Source: Microbacterium sp. 4R-513 | Lineage (GTDB): Bacteria > Actinomycetota > Actinomycetes > Actinomycetales > Microbacteriaceae | Direction of reading: 5' to 3' | Assembly (NCBI RefSeq): GCF_011046485.1 | Contig: NZ_CP049256.1 | Span: forward strand, 1,674,001 to 1,738,000 | DNA: 64,000 nt | Part shown: positions 6,841 through 14,179 of the stretch, one piece after another | Position numbering within the stretch: the first letter of the stretch is position 1 | Layout: each line of letters begins with the position of its first letter | The notes under the pieces: model-generated | The model's input: the letters and a program-made list of their open reading frames with translations, nothing else | Databases searched by the model: none | Told to the model about the DNA's origin: nothing | Made by a program: the position numbers and the translations under genes

Positions 6841-9263
6841 TCCGCCTTCCGTTCGCCGACGGGTGGACCGTCGGCCCGAAGCTCGGCGCGTTCGAATCGC
6901 CCGAGCCGGGTCAGGAGCCCCGGCCCGTGCGGCTGCCGCACGACGCGCTGCGCGACCTCGAGCGCTCCGCCGATTCGCCTCAGGGGGTGCACGCCGGCTA
7001 CTACCCGGGCGGCGTCTTCGAGTACGCCAAGACGTTCGACGTACCGGAGGAGTGGCGCGAGCGGAGCGTGCAGCTCGAGTTCGAGGGGGTGTACCGCGAT
7101 GCCGCCGTCTTCCTCAACGGCGAGTTCGTCGCACATCGCCCGAACGGCTACACGGGCTTCGTGGTCGAGGCCGACGCGTACCTGCGCTTCGGCGAGACCA
7201 ACCGCATCACCGTCGAGGCGCGCGCGCACAAGGACAGCCGGTGGTATTCCGGCGCTGGCATCTACCGTCCGGTGCACCTCCTCGTGAGCGAGCCCGTGCA
7301 CATGCCGCTCGACGGTGTGCGGGTGACGACGCCCGACATCGACGCCGAGCGCGCGATGGTCGCCGTCGCGACGACCGTGCGCAACACGACACGGCACACC
7401 CGCGAGACGCGGGTCGAGTGGTCCGTGGTCGCCCCGTCGGGCGATGAGGTCGCCGCCGGCACCGCGCCCGTCACGGTGCTCCCCGGCGAGCCCGCGACCG
7501 CCCGCGTCCGGCTCGCGGTCGACGAGCCCGCGCTGTGGAGCACCGACACGCCAGCGCTCTACACGCTGCACACCACTCTGAGCGGTATCGACGGCACGCT
7601 GCTCGACACCGATGAGACCCTGTTCGGCATCCGGACGCTCCAGGTCGACGCGCGGCACGGCCTGCGGGTCAACGGCGAGACGGTCAAGCTCCGCGGCGCA
7701 TGCGTCCATCACGACAACGGCCCGCTCGGTGCGGCGACCATCGGAGCGGCCGAGGATCGCCGCATCCGTCTCCTCAAGGCGGCCGGATTCAACGCGATCC
7801 GAAGCGCGCACAACCCGATCAGCCGTGCGATGCTCGACGCCTGCGACCGCCACGGTGTGCTCGTGATGGACGAGCTCACCGACGTGTGGACCGAGTCGAA
7901 GACCGCGTTCGACTACTCGCTCGCCTTCCCGGACTGGTGGAGGACGGATGCCGCGGCGCTCGTGGCAAAGGACGTCAACCACCCGAGCGTCGTCATGTAC
8001 TCGATCGGGAATGAGATCCTCGAGCTCGGCACGCCGATCGGAGCGGCGTGGGGACGGCGACTCGCCGAGGAGCTCCGCCGTCTCGACGACACGCGCTTCA
8101 TCACCAACGGGATCAACGGCATCATCGCCAACCTCGATCGCATGTCGGACGCGCAGGCCGAGCTGACCGACAAGGATCCGAACACGATGATGGCCGAGAT
8201 GGGGGAGCAGATGGCCCTCATGAACGCCTCGGACCTCGTCTCGCGATCGATCGAGGAGTCCGCGTCGGTGCTCGACGTGGTCGGCTTCAACTACGGCGAC
8301 TCGCGCTATGAACCGGATGCCGCAGCCTACCCGCACCGAGTCATCGTCGGCTCCGAGACGTTCCCCGAGCGGATCGACGCGCTCTGGGCGCTCGTCGAAC
8401 GCTTTCCCCACGTCATCGGCGACTTCACCTGGACCGGCTGGGACTACCTCGGCGAAGCGGGCATCGGGCGCGTGGATTACACCGATGTCGAGGGCTATGC
8501 CCCGACCGGCACCGCCGGCCCCTACCCCTACCTCCTCGCCGAGTCGGGGGACATCGACATCACGGGCCACCGCCGCACGGTGTCCTACTGGCGCGAGATC
8601 GTCTTCGGCCTGCGCCGAGCGCCCTACATCGCGGTGCACCGTCCGCAGCACTTCGGCCGCCCGACGGCGCGCACGCCGTGGTCGTGGGACGACTCCGTGG
8701 CCTCATGGTCGTGGGACGCCGAACCCGGCGCCCCCGTCACGGTCGACGTGTACGCCGCCGCCGACGACGTGGAACTGCTCCTCGACGGCAGGTCGCTGGG
8801 CGTCGCCCGCGTCGGCGAGGACAAGGGGTTCCTGGCCAGGTTCCAGACCGAGTACCGGCCCGGCGAGCTGACGGCGATTGCGCGCCGCGACGGGGTCGAG
8901 ACCGCCCGGCACGTGCTCCGCACTGCGGGCGGCGACCTCCGGCTCGCGGCCCGCGTCGAGCAGGACGGGGTGGGGACGGATGCCGATTCCCTGGCCTTCG
9001 TCGGGATCACGCTCGAGGATGCGAGCGGTGTCGTGCCGTGCGACCAGGACCGCCGCATCACGGTCGAGGTCGAGGGACCCGCCGTGCTGGCGGGTCTCGG
9101 CACGGGCCGCGCCCGCACTGAGGAGTCGTTCGCGGGCCCGTCGGTCACGACCTATGACGGGCGTGCGCTCGCGATCATCCGGCCGACCGACGCGGGCACG
9201 ATCACCGTGACCGTCTCGGCCGAGGGCCTCGGCGAGGCATCCGTCGTCGTCACCGCTTCCTGA
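6837..9263 (+). CDS. Glycoside hydrolase family 2 (beta-galactosidase/glucuronidase-like)
   Basis: This enzyme of about 808 residues has the GH2 order: sugar-binding jelly-roll (IRLPFADGWTVG through GVYRDAAVFLNGEF), immunoglobulin-like domain, TIM barrel, and C-terminal beta domains. The barrel begins near LRGACVHHDNGPLG and FNAIRSAHNP. The acid/base Glu is in MYSIGNEI and the likely nucleophile Glu in VIVGSETFP. The GTG start overlapping the TetR stop (GTGA) is chosen because the frame further upstream is a TetR shadow. There is no signal peptide, so it is cytoplasmic. It probably acts on oligosaccharides imported by the divergent transporter. Exact specificity (galactoside, glucuronide or mannoside) cannot be fixed from motifs alone. 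Confidence 0.9.
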   Translation: MIRLPFADGWTVGPKLGAFESPEPGQEPRPVRLPHDALRDLERSADSPQGVHAGYYPGGVFEYAKTFDVPEEWRERSVQLEFEGVYRDAAVFLNGEFVAHRPNGYTGFVVEADAYLRFGETNRITVEARAHKDSRWYSGAGIYRPVHLLVSEPVHMPLDGVRVTTPDIDAERAMVAVATTVRNTTRHTRETRVEWSVVAPSGDEVAAGTAPVTVLPGEPATARVRLAVDEPALWSTDTPALYTLHTTLSGIDGTLLDTDETLFGIRTLQVDARHGLRVNGETVKLRGACVHHDNGPLGAATIGAAEDRRIRLLKAAGFNAIRSAHNPISRAMLDACDRHGVLVMDELTDVWTESKTAFDYSLAFPDWWRTDAAALVAKDVNHPSVVMYSIGNEILELGTPIGAAWGRRLAEELRRLDDTRFITNGINGIIANLDRMSDAQAELTDKDPNTMMAEMGEQMALMNASDLVSRSIEESASVLDVVGFNYGDSRYEPDAAAYPHRVIVGSETFPERIDALWALVERFPHVIGDFTWTGWDYLGEAGIGRVDYTDVEGYAPTGTAGPYPYLLAESGDIDITGHRRTVSYWREIVFGLRRAPYIAVHRPQHFGRPTARTPWSWDDSVASWSWDAEPGAPVTVDVYAAADDVELLLDGRSLGVARVGEDKGFLARFQTEYRPGELTAIARRDGVETARHVLRTAGGDLRLAARVEQDGVGTDADSLAFVGITLEDASGVVPCDQDRRITVEVEGPAVLAGLGTGRARTEESFAGPSVTTYDGRALAIIRPTDAGTITVTVSAEGLGEASVVVTAS

Positions 9264-9278
9264 CCGGCGCCGGAAAAG

Positions 9279-9314
9279 CTGCGACCGCTGCACGAGACGG
9301 CGCAGCGGTCGCAG
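9279..9314. terminator. Bidirectional hairpin between convergent GH2 and MFS genes
   Basis: CTGCGACCGCTG and its exact complement form a 12-bp stem around a 12-nt loop, placed between two converging genes. It has no clear U-tract on either side, as is common in high-GC actinobacteria. Confidence 0.6.
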
Positions 9315-9328
9315 GGTTCGGGGGGCGC

Positions 9329-10699
9329 TCAGGCGCTGCGGCGCTCGGGCGCGGGGACGGGCGACGTCCGGGGCTCGCGGGGGAGGCGGATCGGCGTCGT
9401 TCCGGCGACCTCGTCGCTGAACTCCGCCGGGGCCGGCGCGATGACCCGGACGGGCAGCGTCTCGTCGATCGTGAGGCGGAACCGGCGGGACTCGTGGCGG
9501 CGGACGCGGCCGGAGGCCAGCATCCAGACCGCTCCGATCGAGAATGCGACGAGCGCTGCGACCGCACCCAGCAGGATCGCGACTCGCGGCCCGTAAGTCG
9601 CCGCGACCCAGCCCACGATCGGGGCGCCGATCGGGGTGCCGCCCATGAGGATCGCCATGTACAGCGCGAGGACGCGACCGCGGAGGGCCGGATCGGTCGT
9701 GGTCTGCACGTAGCCGTTGGCGGTCGTGAGGGTGGTCACGACGGCGAATCCGGTGACCATGAGGGTGACGGCGTAGAGCCAGTACGTCGGCATGAAGGCC
9801 GAGACGGCTCCGGCGACGGCGAACAGCGCGGTACCTGCGACGACGACGCGGATGCGGGCGCGGTCGCGGCGCGCGGCGAGCAGGGCGCCCGTGAGCGAGC
9901 CGATTGCGAGGATCGAGCTCAGCAGGCCGTAGCCGTCGGCCTCCTGGCCGAACTCGATCGCCATCGTCGATGCGAAGATCGGGAAGTTCATGCCGAAGGC
10001 GCCGAGCAGGAAGACCATCGCGAAGGCGACCATGAGGTCGGGGCGCTTGCCGACGTAGCGGAAGCCGTCGGCGAGGCGGCCGGCGCCGGCGTTCTTCGAG
10101 CGGGGGACCAGTTCGCCCGGGCGGATGAGCACGAGGGCGACGAGCATGGCGAGGAACGTCACTCCGTTGACGAGGAACACCCACCCCGTGCCCACCGCGA
10201 CGATGACGACTCCCGCGACCGCGGGGCCGATCATGCGGGCGCCGTTGAAGGATGCCGCGTTGAGCGCGACCGCATTCGACGCGTTCTCGCGCGAGACGAC
10301 GTCGGAGACGAACGCCTGGCGGGCGGGGTTGTCGAAGGCGGCCACCATGCCGAGCGCGAAGGCGAAGGCATACATGAGCGGCAGGGTCATGACGCCCATG
10401 AGCAGCAGGATGCCGATCGTGACGCCGAGCACGAGCAGCAGGCTCTGCGTGACGGCGAGCAGCTTGCGTCGCTCGAAGCGGTCGGCCACCCAGCCCGTGA
10501 CGCCGACGAGCAGCAGCGGGGGAGCGAACTGCAGCGCCATCGTGATGCCCATGGCGCCCGCGTCGTTGTCGGTGAGCTCGGTCAGCACGACCCAGCTGAG
10601 CGCCGTGGCCTGCATCCACTGGCCGACGTTGGAGATGAGCGCGCCGAAGAACCAGACGCGGTAGTTGAACACCGAGAACGAGCGGAACATCGCGCTCAC
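9329..10699 (-). CDS. MFS efflux transporter (MFS_3/EntS-like)
   Basis: This membrane protein of about 456 residues with some 12 helices is a major-facilitator exporter. Seen: NYRVWFFGALISNVGQWMQ in helix 1, the loop 2-3 motif GWVADRFERRKLL, and a DNPARQAFVSD segment typical of the enterobactin-exporter-like MFS_3 group. The C-terminal 60 residues are hydrophilic. GTG at 10699 overlaps the MarR stop (GTGA); the ATG nine bases downstream (10690) is an alternative. Co-transcription with a MarR repressor suggests inducible export of a drug or toxic small molecule, which is inference. Confidence 0.88.
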   Translation of the reverse strand: MSAMFRSFSVFNYRVWFFGALISNVGQWMQATALSWVVLTELTDNDAGAMGITMALQFAPPLLLVGVTGWVADRFERRKLLAVTQSLLLVLGVTIGILLLMGVMTLPLMYAFAFALGMVAAFDNPARQAFVSDVVSRENASNAVALNAASFNGARMIGPAVAGVVIVAVGTGWVFLVNGVTFLAMLVALVLIRPGELVPRSKNAGAGRLADGFRYVGKRPDLMVAFAMVFLLGAFGMNFPIFASTMAIEFGQEADGYGLLSSILAIGSLTGALLAARRDRARIRVVVAGTALFAVAGAVSAFMPTYWLYAVTLMVTGFAVVTTLTTANGYVQTTTDPALRGRVLALYMAILMGGTPIGAPIVGWVAATYGPRVAILLGAVAALVAFSIGAVWMLASGRVRRHESRRFRLTIDETLPVRVIAPAPAEFSDEVAGTTPIRLPREPRTSPVPAPERRSA

Positions 10700-11163
10700 A
10701 GCGACGCCACCTCCCGCATGACCTCGGCGGCCTCGAGGAGGATCGCCCGCTTCTCGGGGGGCAGGCTCGAGATGGCTCCTTCGAGCCACGCGTCACGTCG
10801 GCGCACGGTCTCTTCGACGACGTCGAGGCCCTCCTCGGTGAGGGCGATGTTCACCTTGCGGCGGTCGATCTCGTCGGGGGTGCGGGTGAGATACCCGGAC
10901 TCCTCGAGGCAGTTGACCGTGCGGTTCATCGACGGCGCTGAGACGCGCTCGCGCTCGGCGAGCTCGCCCAGCGTGTGGCGGCCGTGCATCTTGAGCGTCG
11001 CCAGCACCGCGAACTGTCCGTCGCTCATCGAGTCGATCGCGCGCTGTGCGCGCAGACGCCGGGCGAGGCGGAAGGTGGCGATGCGCAGTTCGGATGCTTC
11101 GGTCGCGAGCTCTGGTGCCGGCGCTTCGGCGGTCGCAGTCTTCTTCATCCTGATGTTTAGCAT
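10696..11163 (-). CDS. MarR-family transcriptional regulator
   Basis: This 155-residue winged-helix repressor contains FAVLATLKMHGRHTLGELAE, VSAPSMNRTVNCLEESGYL and the wing DEIDRRKVNIALTEEG. It probably represses itself and the downstream MFS gene. The start at 11163 is supported by an AAGG-containing ribosome site about 10 nt upstream; ATG at 11148 (MKKT) is an alternative. Two adjoining 13-bp palindromes overlap this start and are the obvious binding sites. The ligand is unknown. Confidence 0.91.
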   Translation of the reverse strand: MLNIRMKKTATAEAPAPELATEASELRIATFRLARRLRAQRAIDSMSDGQFAVLATLKMHGRHTLGELAERERVSAPSMNRTVNCLEESGYLTRTPDEIDRRKVNIALTEEGLDVVEETVRRRDAWLEGAISSLPPEKRAILLEAAEVMREVASL

Positions 11164-11182
11164 AGCTTATTAGCCTTGCTAA
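11157..11182. promoter_or_regulatory. Two adjoining 13-bp palindromes, MarR operators
   Basis: TTAGC-ATA-GCTTA (11157-11169) and TTAGC-CTT-GCTAA (11170-11182) lie end to end. The second is a perfect inverted repeat and the first differs at one position. They overlap the MarR start codon and ribosome site, so bound repressor would block transcription or translation of the marR-MFS unit. Confidence 0.68.
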
Positions 11183-11232
11183 GTAAAGGTCGAGCGGTGA
11201 GAGATGCCGGGGCGCGGCATCCCTCACCTGCC

Positions 11233-11238
11233 TAGACT
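11233..11238 (+). promoter_or_regulatory. -10 hexamer TAGACT, leaderless-type start
   Basis: TAGACT ends 7 nt before the hydrolase ATG and no ribosome site lies between, indicating a leaderless transcript. Confidence 0.5.
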
Positions 11239-11245
11239 CATCCGC

Positions 11246-12094
11246 ATGCCCGAGTTCATCGATGTGCACGGCATCGCGATCGTCTACGACGTTCATCCCG
11301 CGAAGACCGAGCCGCGCGCCGTCGTGCAGCTGCTGCATGGCGTGGGGGAGCACGTCGGCCGTTACGCCGCGCTCGTCGAGCGGCTCGCCGCAGAGGGCTA
11401 CACGGTCTATGCCGACGACCATCGCGGCCACGGCCGGACGGGGATGAAGCAGCACGGCTCGAAGGACAAGCTCGGCCGCCTCGGTCCCGGCGGGCACCGC
11501 GCCGCCGTCGCGGCCGTGTGGCAGTTCACCGAGCTCATCCGCGCCGAGAACCCCGGGCTGCCGCTCATCCTGCTGGGGCACTCGTGGGGCTCGTTCCTGT
11601 CGCAGATCCTCCTCAACGACCACCCCGAGGCGTACGACGCGGTCGTCCTGTCTGGCTCTGCCCTGCGTTGGCCCGGCTCGCTCAACGCCGGGAACCTCAA
11701 TGCGCCGTGGAAGGCGAAGGATGCCACGGGCACCGAGTGGCTCTCCTCCGACCACGCCGTCGGGGCAGCCTTCCTCGAAGATCCGCACACGACGAGCGTG
11801 CCGCTCGCCCGGCTGTTCGGACCCGTCGAGGCTGCGCGCCTGTTCGGGCGTCCGCGTCGCAACCTGGGCCGCGACATCCCGGTGCTCCTGATGGTGGGAC
11901 GCGACGACACGGTCGGCGGCCCGCAGAGCGTGCACCGCCTCGCGGATGCATATCGGACCCGCTCGGGCCTCACCGACGTCACCACCCTCGTCTACCCGGG
12001 CGCGCGGCACGAGATCTTCAACGAGGTCATGCAGGAGGATGTGCGCGGCGACCTCGTCCGCTGGCTCGACGCGCGTTTCCCTGCCCGCGACTGA
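11246..12094 (+). CDS. Alpha/beta hydrolase, monoacylglycerol lipase-like
   Basis: This 282-residue serine hydrolase has the Hydrolase_4 (S33) layout: the oxyanion-side LLHGVGEHVGRY, YADDHRGHGRTG, and nucleophile elbow GHSWGSF. A probable acid Asp lies in VGRDDTVGG and the catalytic His in GARHEIFNE. The family cleaves monoacylglycerols or lysophospholipids. The ATG at 11246 is preferred because a -10 hexamer sits 7 nt upstream and the 14 residues encoded before it are not conserved-looking. It is cytoplasmic, stands alone and diverges from marR. Confidence 0.88.
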   Translation: MPEFIDVHGIAIVYDVHPAKTEPRAVVQLLHGVGEHVGRYAALVERLAAEGYTVYADDHRGHGRTGMKQHGSKDKLGRLGPGGHRAAVAAVWQFTELIRAENPGLPLILLGHSWGSFLSQILLNDHPEAYDAVVLSGSALRWPGSLNAGNLNAPWKAKDATGTEWLSSDHAVGAAFLEDPHTTSVPLARLFGPVEAARLFGRPRRNLGRDIPVLLMVGRDDTVGGPQSVHRLADAYRTRSGLTDVTTLVYPGARHEIFNEVMQEDVRGDLVRWLDARFPARD

Positions 12095-12192
12095 CGGATG
12101 CCGCCGCCCGGCCGCGGGCAGCGGCGGGCGGGTCCGCCGGCAGGGAGCCGGGGTGGGGGCTCGCCGCGCGGACAGCGGCGGGCGGATTCCCC

Positions 12193-12251
12193 GACACGCC
12201 GTCGCGGGGCCGACCGTGCCGGCGTGTCGTCGAATCTCTCCGCCGTTGTGC
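12193..12251. repeat. Degenerate copy of a palindromic intergenic element
   Basis: GACACGCCG (12193-12201) pairs with CGGCGTGTC (12220-12228). The right flank at 12232-12251 carries GAATCT, then CTCCGCCGTTGTGC, nearly identical to the right arm of the element at 14046-14118. The left outer arm is eroded. It lies between the hydrolase and cellulase genes in a 360-bp gap with no gene. Confidence 0.55.
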
Positions 12252-12329
12252 GGTGAGGTGCCGTGCGGTGCGGCCCCTTCGCTGTGCGAAGCCAGAGGGC
12301 GGATGCCGCAGCGCGGCGCCGCTTGTCCA

Positions 12330-12359
12330 TTGACGTGCGGCGGGTCGACGGGCCATCCT
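12330..12359 (+). promoter_or_regulatory. Probable cellulase promoter
   Basis: TTGACG (12330-12335), an 18-nt spacer and CATCCT (12354-12359) make a plausible housekeeping promoter. The CebR box begins 18 bp after the -10, so bound repressor would block initiation or early elongation. Confidence 0.45.
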
Positions 12360-12376
12360 GACTCTTAGCGGTGTGG

Positions 12377-12390
12377 TGGGAGCGCTCCCA
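12377..12390. promoter_or_regulatory. CebR operator, perfect 14-bp palindrome
   Basis: TGGGAGCGCTCCCA matches the operator bound by CebR, the LacI-family cellobiose-sensing repressor of streptomycetes and relatives. It sits 65 bp before the cellulase ATG. No other copy was seen in the window, and the four LacI genes here are associated with different palindromes, so the repressor is probably encoded elsewhere. Confidence 0.88.
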
Positions 12391-12454
12391 CGAGGCCGCA
12401 GCCGCCGACACGGATGTCGGCGGCAGTCGACGGCGACGCACTTGGAGGACACGC

Positions 12455-14038
12455 ATGACCTCGACATCCCCCCGACCCCGACGACTCGCTGTGGGGCTGA
12501 CGGCCCTCCTGGCGGGCGCGCTCGCGCTGCCTCTCGGCGCGGGTGCCGCCGCAGCGGCCGAGCCGGATCTCGCCGGTTCGACGCTCTATGTCAATCCCTT
12601 CAGCACGACGCTCGAGGCCGCGCAGTCGCTCTCGGGCCAGGCTCGCGACGACGCCCAACTGCTCGGCAGCATCCCCTCGGCCGAATGGTTCACGAAGGGG
12701 ACGCCGGCGGAGGTGGAGGCCGCCGCCCGTGCCTACGTCGACGGCGCGACCGCCGCGGGAGCCATGCCCGTGCTCGTCGCCTACAACCTGCCGTACCGCG
12801 ACTGCTCGCAGTACTCGGCGGGCGGCGCCGCCGACACCGCCGCGTACGAGGCGTGGATCGACGGACTCGCGGCGGGCATCGGCGATCGCGCTGCGACGGT
12901 GATCCTCGAGCCGGACGGGCTCGGGATCATCCCCTGGTACACGAACCTCGACGGATCGCAGGAGTGGTGCAAGCCCGCGGAGGCCGACCCGGCGACGGCC
13001 GCCGCGGACCGCTTCGAGCAGCTCGGCTACGCCGTCGACGCGCTCGGCGCGCTGTCCTCGACCAACGTCTACCTCGACGGCACCCACTCGGCGTGGCTCA
13101 ACGTCGGCGACATCAGCAACAGGCTGATCACCGCGGGCGTCGAGCGCGCCGACGGGTTCTTCCTCAATGCGTCGAACTACCAGTTCACGGCCAACCTGTC
13201 GGCGTACGGGCGCTGGATCTCGTCCTGCATCGAGTACGTCACGGCCGTCAAGCCGGGCGCCTTCGGCGACTGCGGCAACCAGTACTGGAACGGCGGCCCG
13301 GCGACGAACTGGTCGGGCGTCGCGATGTCGAACTACGGCGAGTGGACCTCGGCCAACCCGGATCCGGCCCTCAACACCGCGGGCGTCGACTCGCGCTACG
13401 CGTCGATCCTGGGCGGCGTCCAGCCGACGACGCACTTCGTGATCGACACGAGCCGCAACGGCGTCGGGCCGTGGCAGGCGCCGGCCGGCGTGTACTCCGA
13501 CCCCGAGGACTGGTGCAACCCGCCGGGACGTGGCCTGGGCGCGCGACCCACGACCGAGACGGGCGACAGCCTCATCGACGCCTACCTGTGGATCAAGGTG
13601 CCGGGCGAGTCCGACGGCAAGTGCTACCGCGGCACGGGCGGCCCGCTCGACCCGGAGCGGGGCATGGAGGACCCGGCGGCGGGCCAGTGGTTCCCCGAGC
13701 AGGCGCGCGAGCTCATCGCCCTCGCGAACCCGCCGCTCGCGCCCCTCGACTGCCACGTCGCGTGGGACGCCTCGGGCGCGGGCAAGGCCGCATCGGTCCG
13801 CCTGCGGGTCGACGGCGCGGCCGCCGGCGAGCCGTGGACCGTGTCGTTCGTCCTCGCGGGCGACCAGAAGGTGACCAAAGCCACGCACGCGACGGTGGCT
13901 CAGACCGGGCACGCCGTCTCGGTGACCGGGTCGGGTGCCAAGCCCGGCAACGCCCCCGACGCCGTGCTGAGCGTCAAGGGTGCGGCCGAGCAGCCGTGGA
14001 TCTTCTGGCTCGACGGGCGGGCGTGCACCTCGGACTGA
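12455..14038 (+). CDS. Secreted glycoside hydrolase family 6 cellulase
   Basis: This 527-residue exported enzyme hydrolyses beta-1,4-glucan by inversion. It has a signal peptide (MTSTSPRPRRLAVGLTALLA, cleavage probably after AAAA before EPDLAG). GH6 motifs in order are YNLPYRDCSQYSAGG, ILEPDGLGIIPW (conserved Asp), YLDGTHSAWL, DCGNQYWNGGP, FVIDTSRNGVGPW (second conserved Asp) and DEDWCNPPGRG-like DPEDWCNPPGRG. A final domain of about 95 residues bounded by two Cys (CHVAW ... GRACTSD) resembles a divergent CBM2. A strong GGAGGA ribosome site (12444-12449) fixes the ATG. The CebR box upstream implies induction by cellobiose. Confidence 0.93.
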   Translation: MTSTSPRPRRLAVGLTALLAGALALPLGAGAAAAAEPDLAGSTLYVNPFSTTLEAAQSLSGQARDDAQLLGSIPSAEWFTKGTPAEVEAAARAYVDGATAAGAMPVLVAYNLPYRDCSQYSAGGAADTAAYEAWIDGLAAGIGDRAATVILEPDGLGIIPWYTNLDGSQEWCKPAEADPATAAADRFEQLGYAVDALGALSSTNVYLDGTHSAWLNVGDISNRLITAGVERADGFFLNASNYQFTANLSAYGRWISSCIEYVTAVKPGAFGDCGNQYWNGGPATNWSGVAMSNYGEWTSANPDPALNTAGVDSRYASILGGVQPTTHFVIDTSRNGVGPWQAPAGVYSDPEDWCNPPGRGLGARPTTETGDSLIDAYLWIKVPGESDGKCYRGTGGPLDPERGMEDPAAGQWFPEQARELIALANPPLAPLDCHVAWDASGAGKAASVRLRVDGAAAGEPWTVSFVLAGDQKVTKATHATVAQTGHAVSVTGSGAKPGNAPDAVLSVKGAAEQPWIFWLDGRACTSD

Positions 14039-14045
14039 CCCCCGA

Positions 14046-14118
14046 GCACAACGGCGGAGATTCCGCCCGACGCGCCGGGGCGAACCCGGCGCGTCGGCGT
14101 GAATCTCCGCCGTTGTGC
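14046..14118. repeat. Long palindromic element acting as convergent terminator
   Basis: A perfect 18-bp outer stem (14046-14063 with 14101-14118) encloses a second stem of about 15 bp (14064-14079 with 14085-14099, one bulge) and a 5-nt loop. It fills the gap between the converging cellulase and helicase genes, so it probably terminates both. Its outer arm recurs at 12232-12251, marking it as a mobile or dispersed repeat rather than a simple terminator. Confidence 0.72.
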
Positions 14119-14179
14119 ACTCAGTCAGGGGGATGGATGCCGGGGGCCGGCCATGCCGGGCCGCCGGCCGTGCCGAGGG

